DNA of 64,000 nt. It comes from Streptomyces sp. BK208 (GTDB lineage Bacteria > Actinomycetota > Actinomycetes > Streptomycetales > Streptomycetaceae). Below, in pieces: positions 10,127 to 17,380 of the stretch (the first letter of the stretch is position 1; each line of letters begins with the position of its first letter). Where the stretch lies: the NCBI RefSeq assembly GCF_004364245.1, contig NZ_SOAV01000005.1, positions 124,001 to 188,000 of the forward strand, read 5' to 3'. The translations under genes were made by a program, and so were the position numbers. The notes beneath the pieces are model-generated. The model saw only the letters and a list, made by a program, of their open reading frames with translations, was not told where the DNA came from and searched no databases.

Positions 10127-10678
10127 GAGAGGGTCCTTTCCTCGCCGGTGCGGTGAAGTTCAAGCTGCCCCTGGGTCGAGTGTTGAATCGCGCGTCCGCG
10201 ACTGCGGTGACCTGGGCGAACGGGCTGACCGGGGCGGCGGGGGAGGAGGGGGCGACGTGCTTTTCCCGCGAGGTGTGTGGGTATGCGGGCCGGAATCAGA
10301 CCCACCGCTTCGTCCGGACGGGGCGGGTCATTCGTCGCGAAAGCGCATGAAAGGCGCGAGAGTTGATGTGTTCGGCCGGTGAACGGGTGGGGTGGCCTGA
10401 CCGGAATCGTTCGGTGGTGACGATTGCCGGCCTGCCGGGGACTGCAAAGGCTGTTTTTCGGTCAGGTTCAGACCTCAGCGCCACTCCGCGTCGGCCGGGG
10501 AAGTGGGTGTTCTCGCTGGTCACGGCGGGAAACGGTTGAGTCGTCAAGTTGTCTCAGAGGCTGTGGGGGAGACGAGACGCCGCTGCGGGCGCGGCTTCAC
10601 GAAATGCACACTTGGTCCGTCCCGCATGCGTGGTCCCCCAGCCCGCGGCAACCACCCAGTCGCGAAGGACGACCTCCC
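10127..10678. other. Intergenic region, 552 bp
   Basis: I find no convincing gene. Open frames on both strands are short, rich in Arg and Ser, and lack ribosome binding sites and conserved motifs. Base composition is lower in GC around 10280-10560 than in flanking genes, as expected for regulatory DNA feeding the minus-strand 71-residue gene and the plus-strand 103-residue gene. Confidence 0.4.
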
Positions 10679-10990
10679 ATGAGCGCACCCGGCAGACGCA
10701 TGCCCTGCTCGTCGGCCACCCGCCGGCACCACGTTCCCCCGCACCGGCTCACCCGTTCCGTCCAGCGGGCCGGCCGGCTGTTGTGCTGGAGCCTCGCCGC
10801 CGGCATGGCCACCGCCGCCACCGATCTGCTCCTCGCCCCACGAAGCGACTGGTGGCGGATGCTGTGGCCCCTGCCCTGGTTCCTCACCTGCGCGGCCGCC
10901 GTCGCCTGGGCCTGCCTGCGGGCCAGGGAGAAGGCCGCGAACCAGGACGGGGAGGAGGACGTGCCCGACGAGTGGGACCAGGCCGCCTGA
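10679..10990 (+). CDS. Small membrane protein, unknown function
   Basis: From ATG 10679, chosen because GAAGGA lies nine bases upstream, this encodes 103 residues. A basic N-terminus (about 1-30) precedes two hydrophobic segments near 35-53 and 62-82, followed by an acidic tail (D-G-E-E-D-V-P-D-E-W-D). I recognise no family. It converges on the M14 peptidase gene and could be part of the peptide-modification locus, but nothing in the sequence links it. Confidence 0.55.
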   Translation: MSAPGRRMPCSSATRRHHVPPHRLTRSVQRAGRLLCWSLAAGMATAATDLLLAPRSDWWRMLWPLPWFLTCAAAVAWACLRAREKAANQDGEEDVPDEWDQAA

Positions 10991-11142
10991 CGGTCCCGGG
11001 ACACGTCGCCGAAGGCTGGGCGGGTCACGGCCTCCACCGCGCTGCGGAGGCGGCGGCGTCCCCCGGCCCGTCTCCGCACTCGCGTCTCCGCACCCCCGTC
11101 TCCCCGCCGCCGTCTCCGAACCCCCGTCGCCACGGGGCCGTC

Positions 11143-12447
11143 TCACAGCTCCAGTGCGCACTCCGCCGCGGCCACGACCGCCCGTGTCTGGAGCTCCACC
11201 TGGGTGGGCACGGGGACCGGGCGCAGGCGCAGCGACTCCTCGAACTCCGTGCACCAGGCGGTGAGGAGCCCGTCCAGTTCGTGGTGGAGGCCGGCGGCCG
11301 CCGGATCGTCGGCCGCCGCCAGGAGCCGCAGCAGCAGTCCCGCCGCGCGCAGTGGCTGGCGGCGCGCGACGACCTCCAGGGCACTGATCCCGGCCGTCGT
11401 CAACGCGGGTGAGGCGGGGGCGGGGGAAGACGCCTCCACCTGCCGGACGAGAGGCGCCCAGGAGTCGGCCACCAGGTCGTACAGGTCGTCGGCCATCCAC
11501 TCCAGTACGCGTCTGGGCGGACTGTCCTCGGCCGTCGGCAGGAAGCCGCGGGCCTTCTCGAAGACGGCGGTCACCTGCCGTCCGCCCTCGCGGACCAGCC
11601 CGGACAGCTCGCGCAGGGCCCCGGCGGGGTCCGGGTGCGGGGACGGATCGTCGGCCCGGCCGGTCGCCCACAGGGGTACCTCGACGATCGCGGTGACGCC
11701 GCCGTACCGCTGGGGCGCGCACCAGGTGGACCGGCCGATGTTCTCGGACCCGGCCGCCAGCCGTGCGGTGCTGTGCGGCGGCGGCAGGACGTGGATGCCG
11801 GGGGCCGGGTTCTCCCAGTACAGGGCGTCGTACGTGCCGTGCTGGACCGGGACGCCGGCCTCGGCCGCGGCCGCCGCGTAGGGCGCGGCGAGTCCGGGCA
11901 GGTCGCGGGTCAGCTGGGTCCAGGTGCCGCCCGCGTCCACGTTGTGCAGGGAGGCCTGGAGCACGGGGCGCAGGTCGTCGATCATGTCGAACAGGGCGCG
12001 GCTCTCCGGGAGTCGCCGTCCGATGATCGGAGCCCACTCGGGCTGTTCCGCCGCGACCGGGCGGAACGCGGCGCGGTAGTAACGGGCCAGGGCGGGGCCG
12101 GGCCCGGCCGTCGCCGCCTCGACGCCCTCGCTCAGTGCGGCGCCGTCCGGGTCGAGGCACAGGACGATGTCCCAGGTGACGGCGGCGGGATCGGTCGCCG
12201 GGGACCGCCGGTCGCCGGCCGCGACCCGCTCCGCGAGCGCCAGCGCCGTGGCGCCGCCCACCGGCTCGTCCGGGTGCGGCCGGGCCACCACCAGGACGTG
12301 GCGCGGCCCGTGTCCCACCGACAGCATCCGGATCGGCCGGCCGCCCCGGGACGTGCCGATACGGCGCAGGCGGCCGGACCCGGGGAACCGGGTGACCAGC
12401 CGCCGCGCCGACTCGGTGACTTCCGCGACCGTGAGGTGGCGGTGCAT
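11143..12447 (-). CDS. M14-family zinc carboxypeptidase of the candidate RiPP locus
   Basis: This 434-residue protein carries the M14 metallocarboxypeptidase motifs. R-P-H-P-D-E at about 56-61 supplies zinc ligands His58 and Glu61, L-H-N-V-D at 167-171 the third ligand His168, and A-I-V-E-V-P near 253-258 the catalytic Glu256. No signal peptide is visible, so it should act in the cytoplasm. A helical C-terminal extension (about 330-434) is extra to the core. Its ATG lies 13 bases after the stop of the 25-codon peptide gene, suggesting translational coupling. I infer that it trims the C-terminus of that peptide; general peptide turnover is the alternative. Confidence 0.85.
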   Translation of the reverse strand: MHRHLTVAEVTESARRLVTRFPGSGRLRRIGTSRGGRPIRMLSVGHGPRHVLVVARPHPDEPVGGATALALAERVAAGDRRSPATDPAAVTWDIVLCLDPDGAALSEGVEAATAGPGPALARYYRAAFRPVAAEQPEWAPIIGRRLPESRALFDMIDDLRPVLQASLHNVDAGGTWTQLTRDLPGLAAPYAAAAAEAGVPVQHGTYDALYWENPAPGIHVLPPPHSTARLAAGSENIGRSTWCAPQRYGGVTAIVEVPLWATGRADDPSPHPDPAGALRELSGLVREGGRQVTAVFEKARGFLPTAEDSPPRRVLEWMADDLYDLVADSWAPLVRQVEASSPAPASPALTTAGISALEVVARRQPLRAAGLLLRLLAAADDPAAAGLHHELDGLLTAWCTEFEESLRLRPVPVPTQVELQTRAVVAAAECALEL

Positions 12448-12460
12448 CGGGCGCGTCCGG

Positions 12461-12538
12461 TCAGGCGCCGCCGTTGCCGGCGCTGTCGCCGGTGGTCTCC
12501 TTCTTGTCCAGCGGACGGATCTCGATCTTGTTCGCCAT
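12461..12538 (-). CDS. Candidate RiPP precursor peptide, 25 residues
   Basis: ATG at 12538 has AAGGAG five bases upstream, the strongest ribosome binding site in the locus. The peptide begins M-A-N, has a charged leader-like segment K-I-E-I-R-P-L-D-K-K-E-T-T at residues 4-16, and a small, Gly-rich C-terminal part ending G-N-G-G-A. It is the first gene of a minus-strand unit with the M14 carboxypeptidase and is divergent from E1-like and M50 genes with leader-binding-type domains. Precursor-sized ORF, ribosome binding site and context are seen in the sequence; the precursor role is inferred. I do not recognise a described family. Confidence 0.7.
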   Translation of the reverse strand: MANKIEIRPLDKKETTGDSAGNGGA

Positions 12539-12627
12539 GCCGTCTCCTTCCGGTGGTGGCCGTCACGGCAGTGAGGGCCGTGGCGGCCGTGGTGCTGGTG
12601 GCGTGCGAGGCACGTTGTGCTCTTGTC

Positions 12628-12657
12628 AGCGTTCGCCGGTCGGGTCACTGTTGTCAA
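12628..12657 (-). promoter_or_regulatory. Putative promoter of the precursor-M14 unit
   Basis: On the minus strand a consensus TTGACA (12652-12657) is followed after 18 bases by AACGCT (12628-12633). This would give a leader of about 80 bases before the precursor ATG. The -10 match is weak. Confidence 0.4.
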
Positions 12658-12704
12658 TGTCCGTTGTGGTCCGGGTGGTTGGGGGTGGCGAGGTTGGCGC
12701 GAAC

Positions 12705-14054
12705 ATGACGGTGCACGCGATGCGCAGGCCCCGGATCAAGCCGGAGCACCGCGCCTACCGGACCGTGGAAGGCCACGTGAGGATCGGCAGCGTCGTCCAC
12801 GGCATCGGCGCCGAGGTCCAGGACGCCGACGGCTGGATCTGGACGCTGGTCCAGGCGATGGACGGGACACGGGACGTCGCGGACGTCGTCGCCGTGGTGT
12901 CCCGGCGCCACCCGGAACTGCGGCTGCCCGACCCGGACATCGCCCAGGCGATGACGGACCTGACCGACGCCGGGTTCGTCGAGGACGCGGGTGCCGAGCC
13001 GCCGGCGGAGCTGTCCGAGCGCGAACGCGAGCGGTACAGCCGGGGCATGACGCTGCTGCGCTGGATGGACCTGAGCCCCAGGAGCAGTGCCTGGGAGCCG
13101 CAGCTGCTGCTGCGCCGGGCGAGCGTCCTGCTCATAGGCGTCGGCGGCACCGGCTCGGCCGCCGCCCGGGACCTGGTGGCTTCCGGAGTGGGGCACCTGC
13201 ACTGCGTCGAACCGGACGTGGTCGAACTGTCCAACCTCAACCGGCAGACGCTCTATCGCGAGCAGGACCTCGGCAGACCCAAACTCGACGCGGCGCTCAC
13301 CGCCCTGCGCGCGCTGAACCCGGACACCCAGGTCACCGGCGAGCGGCGCGAGGTGCGCGGCCCGGCGGACCTCGAAGACCTGCTCCGCGTTGGTGCCGGT
13401 GCCGGCACCGACAGCACCGGCGGCCCGTACGGCACCGACGGCCCGTACGGCACCGGCGCCACGGGTGACGGCGACGGCACCGGTGACGGCGACGGCACCG
13501 GTGACCGCGGCGCCACCGCAGACACCCGGGCGTCGGGCTACGACGTCCTGCTGCTCGCCGCCGACCGGCCCGCCGAGATCCGCAGATGGGCCAACCGGGT
13601 CTGCCTGGCCACGGGCACGCCGTGGGCCGAGGCCGGCTACCGCGGGCCGCTGGTCGGCGTGGGGGTCTTCACCCCCGGCCGGGGCGCGTGCTGGCAGTGC
13701 CTCCGCGACGCCGAGGTCGAACGGCGCGACCTGCGGCTCGGCCCCGGCCAGGACGAGGACGCGGCCTCGCCCCGGATGCCCTGGAACCCGGCCAACGCCG
13801 TGACCGCGGGCCTGTCCGGCGGGCTGCTCGCCCACGCCGCCCTGATGCTGCTGTGCGGCGTCCCGCCCGTCGAACCCGGATGCCGGTTCGGCCTCAACCT
13901 CATGATGCCGGGCGACCCGGTCATGCAGCGCTCGCAGCGGCGCCCCGACTGCCCGTCCTGCGCGGTGCGCCCCGACCCGGCCCGGGCGGCGTCCGGGGTC
14001 GCGGGCCCCGCACCGGGCGCGCGCCCCGGCTCCGGCGATCAGGGCCCGTCGTGA
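12705..14054 (+). CDS. E1/ThiF-like adenylating enzyme with N-terminal PqqD-like domain
   Basis: The 449-residue protein has two parts. Residues about 20-95 look like a PqqD/RRE winged-helix module (W-I-W-T-L-V-Q-A-M-D-G-T-R-D-V, then I-A-Q-A-M-T-D-L-T-D-A-G-F-V). Residues 135-420 form an E1-like Rossmann domain with G-V-G-G-T-G at 145-150, E-P-D-V-V-E-L-S-N-L-N-R-Q at 169-181, Lys193, and two zinc C-x-x-C pairs (Cys329/332, Cys416/419). A Gly/Thr/Asp-rich repeat (about 233-275) interrupts it. Such enzymes adenylate a C-terminal carboxylate. Start is ATG 12705 or 12720; neither has a strong ribosome binding site. Confidence 0.85.
   Translation: MTVHAMRRPRIKPEHRAYRTVEGHVRIGSVVHGIGAEVQDADGWIWTLVQAMDGTRDVADVVAVVSRRHPELRLPDPDIAQAMTDLTDAGFVEDAGAEPPAELSERERERYSRGMTLLRWMDLSPRSSAWEPQLLLRRASVLLIGVGGTGSAAARDLVASGVGHLHCVEPDVVELSNLNRQTLYREQDLGRPKLDAALTALRALNPDTQVTGERREVRGPADLEDLLRVGAGAGTDSTGGPYGTDGPYGTGATGDGDGTGDGDGTGDRGATADTRASGYDVLLLAADRPAEIRRWANRVCLATGTPWAEAGYRGPLVGVGVFTPGRGACWQCLRDAEVERRDLRLGPGQDEDAASPRMPWNPANAVTAGLSGGLLAHAALMLLCGVPPVEPGCRFGLNLMMPGDPVMQRSQRRPDCPSCAVRPDPARAASGVAGPAPGARPGSGDQGPS
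13422..13499. repeat. Two 18-bp tandem duplications inside the E1-like gene
   Basis: One 18-base unit is duplicated at 13422-13457 and another at 13464-13499. Both preserve the reading frame and encode a Gly/Thr/Asp-rich linker within the adenylating domain. Confidence 0.85.
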
Positions 14055-15334
14055 CGGACACCGCCGCCGACGTCCCTCCCCGGATCGGGCCGGCCACCCG
14101 CGTCGCCCTGCACGACCTGGCGGTACGGCGGGACCGCGACGAGTGGATCGTGGGCCGCATGGCCACCCGGAACTTCGTCGCCCTGCCGGCGGCCGGGGCC
14201 CGCGCGGTGGAACTCCTGGGCGCGGGGCTGAGCGTGGCGCGTACGGAGGAGACGCTGCGCGCCGAGACCGGGGAGGAGTTCGACATCGCGGACTTCGTCG
14301 GGGACCTGGCCGCGCTGGGCTTCGTGGCGCGGATCGGCGACCGTACGGTCCCGGACGCCGAACCACCGCGGGCGTCCCTGCCGCGGCTGCGCCCCCACCA
14401 CGTCCGCCTCGCTCTCCATCCGGTGCTCCCGCTGCTGTTCGGGGCACTGCTGACGGCGGCCGTCGTCGCCCTGGTGCGCCGCCCCGACCTGCTTCCCGGT
14501 TACCGCGACCTCCTGTGGAGCCGGCACGGCAGCGTGGTCCTGCTCACCGGGGCGGCGGCCGGGTGGACGTTGCTGCTGGCCCACGAACTGGCGCACCTGG
14601 TCACCGCCCGCGCGGCGGGCGTGCCGGGGAAGATGAGGCTGGGCACCCGGCTGCAGTTCCTCGTCATGCAGACCGACATCAGCGGCATCGAACTCGCGCC
14701 CCGCCGCCACCGCCTGACGGCCTACCTGGCCGGCATCGCCCTCAACCTGTCCGTGGCGTCGTCCCTGGTCCTGGTCCTCGCGGCGACGGAGACCGGGACG
14801 ACCGCGCACCGGCTGCTGGCGGCGGCCCTGCTGCTTGCCCTGCTCCCGCTGCCCTTCCAGTGCATGGTCTTCACCCGCACGGACCTCTACTTCGTCCTCC
14901 AGGACCTCACCGGCTGCCGCGATCTGTACGGCGACGGTCTGGCGTACGCCCGGTACCGGTGGTGGCGCGCGGTGGGCGCGGTGCGTGCCCGGAGCGGGGT
15001 GCGCCGCGGCGCCGGTGCGCGGGCCGCGGCCTCGGGACGGGACGACCCGAGCACCCGGCTGCCCGCACACGAGCGCCGGGCCGTGCGGCTCTACAGCGTC
15101 GTCCTCGTGATCGGCACGGCGGTCTGCCTGGCCTTCATGGCCGCGGTCACCCTGCCCGCCGACATCGTCCTCCTGGTCCGCGCCGTACGGGGCCTGGGGC
15201 CGGAGCACGGACTGGCCGGCAACGCCGACGCGGTGACGGTGCTGGTGGTGCTGGGCGGGGTCAACGTCCTCTGGCTGGTCACCTGGTGGCGCAACCGCCG
15301 GGCACGCCGGGCCACGAGTGCCGTCCGACGGTGA
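14051..15334 (+). CDS. M50-family membrane metalloprotease with N-terminal PqqD-like domain
   Basis: The 427-residue product starts with GTG overlapping the E1-like stop by four bases. Residues about 18-95 again resemble a PqqD-like module (L-A-V-R-R-D-R-D-E-W-I-V-G, A-R-A-V-E-L-L-G-A-G). A multi-helix membrane domain follows, with the zinc motif H-E-L-A-H at 178-182 and a later R-T-D-L-Y-F-V-L-Q-D-L-T-G-C-R-D-L-Y stretch that supplies the third-ligand region in RiPP-associated M50 proteins. It could cleave or export the modified peptide at the membrane. The site-2 protease family is clear; substrate is inferred from context. Confidence 0.85.
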   Translation: MTDTAADVPPRIGPATRVALHDLAVRRDRDEWIVGRMATRNFVALPAAGARAVELLGAGLSVARTEETLRAETGEEFDIADFVGDLAALGFVARIGDRTVPDAEPPRASLPRLRPHHVRLALHPVLPLLFGALLTAAVVALVRRPDLLPGYRDLLWSRHGSVVLLTGAAAGWTLLLAHELAHLVTARAAGVPGKMRLGTRLQFLVMQTDISGIELAPRRHRLTAYLAGIALNLSVASSLVLVLAATETGTTAHRLLAAALLLALLPLPFQCMVFTRTDLYFVLQDLTGCRDLYGDGLAYARYRWWRAVGAVRARSGVRRGAGARAAASGRDDPSTRLPAHERRAVRLYSVVLVIGTAVCLAFMAAVTLPADIVLLVRAVRGLGPEHGLAGNADAVTVLVVLGGVNVLWLVTWWRNRRARRATSAVRR

Positions 15335-15347
15335 GGGACTCCCGCCC

Positions 15348-15379
15348 GGGACGCCGGGACGCCGGGACGCCGGGACGCC
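15348..15379. repeat. 8-bp tandem repeat, four copies
   Basis: Four perfect copies of GGGACGCC lie just after the M50 gene, in the short gap before the DinB gene end. Confidence 0.9.
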
Positions 15380-15422
15380 AGGCCCCCGGGGGACCTCCGA
15401 GGACGCCACGGCGCCGGGGCGG

Positions 15423-15920
15423 TCAGCGTCCCGTACCGCCGTCGATCAGCTCGCGCAGGATGTCCGCGTGGCCGGCGTGGCGGGCGGTCTCCTCGATCAT
15501 GTGGGTGAGGGCCCAGCGGACGCTGGGCGCGGGACGGCCCGGACGGGCCCGGGGGAGCGGTGCGCCGAGGTCGGTGCAGGCGTCGAGGACGAGGTTCGCC
15601 CGCCGGACGGCCTCCCGGTAGCGGGCCACGACCTCCGCCACGCCGTCCCCGGGCGCGGCCCGGAAGGTCGCAGGCCAGCTCCGCACCTCCTCCCCGAGGA
15701 AGAGCGCGCGCTCGACGTGGGCCAGGTGTTCGAGCAGCCCGAGCAGGTTCGTGCCGGACGGCACCGCGGCCGTACGGACCTGGGGTTCCGGGGCGCCGTC
15801 GACCTTGCCGGCGACCGAGGTCCGCAGGTAGTCGAGGAACCCGCGCAGGGTCTCCGCCTCGCTGCCTCCGGTCCGGGGCGGCGGGGTGTCCCGGCGGCGG
15901 GCTCGGGGGGTGGTGGACAT
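15423..15920 (-). CDS. DinB-like (mini-DinB/DUF664) protein
   Basis: The 165-residue protein is a DinB four-helix-bundle protein. It has L-R-G-F-L-D-Y-L-R near residue 25, H-L-A-H-V-E-R near 64-70, and the C-terminal A-L-T-H-M-I-E-E-T-A-R-H-A-G-H-A-D-I-L-R-E that carries the metal-binding histidines. Such proteins often act as thiol- (mycothiol- or bacillithiol-) dependent transferases. ATG 15920 is chosen because AGGAGG lies six bases upstream. It sits downstream of the methyltransferase gene on the same strand, about 55 bases away. Confidence 0.85.
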   Translation of the reverse strand: MSTTPRARRRDTPPPRTGGSEAETLRGFLDYLRTSVAGKVDGAPEPQVRTAAVPSGTNLLGLLEHLAHVERALFLGEEVRSWPATFRAAPGDGVAEVVARYREAVRRANLVLDACTDLGAPLPRARPGRPAPSVRWALTHMIEETARHAGHADILRELIDGGTGR

Positions 15921-15976
15921 GGGGACCTCCTGGTGGGCGGGCGTCCGGTGGACGACACCCTCGTGGTCGGGCGCGG

Positions 15977-16603
15977 TCAGCCCGCGCGGCGGACGAGCAG
16001 GACGTGGTCGACGACCTCGGCGGTGCGCCCGTCCGGTCCGGTCGCGGTCCGGCGCGCGGCCTCGGCCCGTTCGACCCGCCAGGTCGCCGGGTCCAGGGCC
16101 AGGTCCGCCGCGACCTCCTCCGGGGCCGGGTACCGGACGGCGGGGTCCTGGTCCCACGACCACGGCGCGGTGGAGCCGTGGTCGACGACCAGCAGCCGCC
16201 CGCCGGGACGCAGCGCGTGCGCGGCCGCCCGCAGGACCTCCGCCCGGTCCAGGCCGAGGGGCGTGTGCAGGTAGTGGGCGCTCACCAGGTCGAACCGGCC
16301 CTCGGGGAAGGACGCGCGCAGATCGTGCCGTACGGCGTCGACCCGGTCACCGAGTCCGTGCGCGCGGGCGTGCGCCGCGAGCCGCTCGGCCGCCACGCCG
16401 GAGATGTCCACGGCCGTGACCCGCCAGCCCCGCCGGGCGAGCCACAGCGCGTCGCCGCCGCTGCCGCACCCCAGGTCGAGCGCGTCGCCGGGAGGCAGGT
16501 CGGCGACCGCCCCGACGAGACGGACGTTGGGCCGCGGGGCGTCGGGCGTCGTACGGGCGGCGTACACACCGTCCCAGAACGCGGCCGCGTCGGTGGCACT
16601 CAT
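15977..16603 (-). CDS. SAM-dependent methyltransferase, class I
   Basis: The 208-residue protein has the Rossmann motif D-L-G-C-G-S-G-G-D-A-L-W-L-A-R at about 42-56, followed by V-T-A-V-D-I-S near 61-67 and G-R-F-D-L-V-S-A-H-Y near 101-110. The shape resembles TehB/thiopurine-methyltransferase-like detoxification enzymes; the substrate is unknown. The strong upstream AAGGAG supports the ATG at 16603. It is divergent from the XRE-cupin regulator, which probably controls it. Confidence 0.85.
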   Translation of the reverse strand: MSATDAAAFWDGVYAARTTPDAPRPNVRLVGAVADLPPGDALDLGCGSGGDALWLARRGWRVTAVDISGVAAERLAAHARAHGLGDRVDAVRHDLRASFPEGRFDLVSAHYLHTPLGLDRAEVLRAAAHALRPGGRLLVVDHGSTAPWSWDQDPAVRYPAPEEVAADLALDPATWRVERAEAARRTATGPDGRTAEVVDHVLLVRRAG

Positions 16604-16692
16604 GGGGACTCCTTCGGGTCGGTCGCGGACCGCCGGTCAGGCGCGGCGGATGCGGCCAGTCTCGGCAGCGGCGGCCGGATCCGGCACGGAAA

Positions 16693-16711
16693 CTTGCCGT
16701 TGTGGCAAGGT
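16693..16711. promoter_or_regulatory. Operator-like inverted repeat and leaderless -10 of the XRE-cupin gene
   Basis: CTTGCC (16693-16698) and GGCAAG (16704-16709) form an inverted repeat with a 5-base spacer. CAAGGT (16706-16711) lies six bases before the ATG at 16718 and could be a leaderless -10. Overlap of operator and promoter suggests autorepression. Confidence 0.5.
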
Positions 16712-16717
16712 GGCCCG

Positions 16718-17338
16718 ATGGACGCCCGTAAGGACGACGTGGACGACGTGGACGACGTACTCGAGGCGGTGGGCCCGCGACTGCGCGCCCTGCGCCGCGA
16801 GCGCGGCATCACCCTCGCCCACCTCTCGACGGCGACCGGGGTGTCGGAGAGCACCCTGTCGCGGCTGGAGAGCGGGCAGCGCCGGGCGACCCTGGAGCTG
16901 CTGCTGCCACTGGCCCGGATCTACGGCGTCCCCCTGGACGACCTCGTCGGCGCGCCGCGCACGGGCGACCCGCGGATCCACCTGAAGCCGATCCGGTGCT
17001 TCGGCATGGTCTTCGTGCCGCTGTCCCGGCGGCCGGGCGGCACCCAGGCCTTCAAAATGATCATCCCGAGCCGTCCGGCGCCCCTCGAACCGACCCCGCA
17101 GACCCACGAGGGCTCCGAATGGCTGTACGTGCTCAGCGGCCGGCTGCGGCTGCTGGTCGGCGAGCGCGACCTCACGCTGGCGCCCGGCGAGGCGGCCGAG
17201 TTCGACACCTCCCTGCCGCACTGGCTGGGCAGCGCCGACGGCGGCGCGGTCGAACTGCTCGTCCTGTTCGGCCTGCAGGGAGTGCGCGCCCACGTGCGCA
17301 GCGGCCGTGACGCAGGGGGTGACGGCGACGGTGGCTGA
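16718..17338 (+). CDS. XRE-family regulator with C-terminal cupin domain
   Basis: This 206-residue protein has an N-terminal helix-turn-helix (about 15-75: L-R-A-L-R-R-E-R-G-I-T-L-A-H-L-S, S-T-L-S-R-L-E-S-G-Q-R). A cupin follows at about 100-195 (T-H-E-G-S-E-W-L-Y-V-L-S-G-R-L-R and L-A-P-G-E-A-A-E-F). This layout is a common small-molecule-sensing transcription regulator. It is divergent from the methyltransferase/DinB unit, which are likely targets. Confidence 0.9.
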   Translation: MDARKDDVDDVDDVLEAVGPRLRALRRERGITLAHLSTATGVSESTLSRLESGQRRATLELLLPLARIYGVPLDDLVGAPRTGDPRIHLKPIRCFGMVFVPLSRRPGGTQAFKMIIPSRPAPLEPTPQTHEGSEWLYVLSGRLRLLVGERDLTLAPGEAAEFDTSLPHWLGSADGGAVELLVLFGLQGVRAHVRSGRDAGGDGDGG

Positions 17339-17380
17339 GGGGCCGCCCGGACCCGGGCCGGCCGGCGTGCCGAGCCGCCG

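Noticed and set aside
10153..10350. A 65-codon plus-strand frame in the long intergenic region
   Set aside because: No ribosome binding site, no motif and no hydrophobic pattern; composition is like non-coding sequence.
11143..15334. Lanthipeptide, lasso, TOMM or sactipeptide assignment for the peptide locus
   Set aside because: No lanthionine synthetase, lasso cyclase, YcaO or radical SAM gene is present, and the candidate precursor contains no cysteine.
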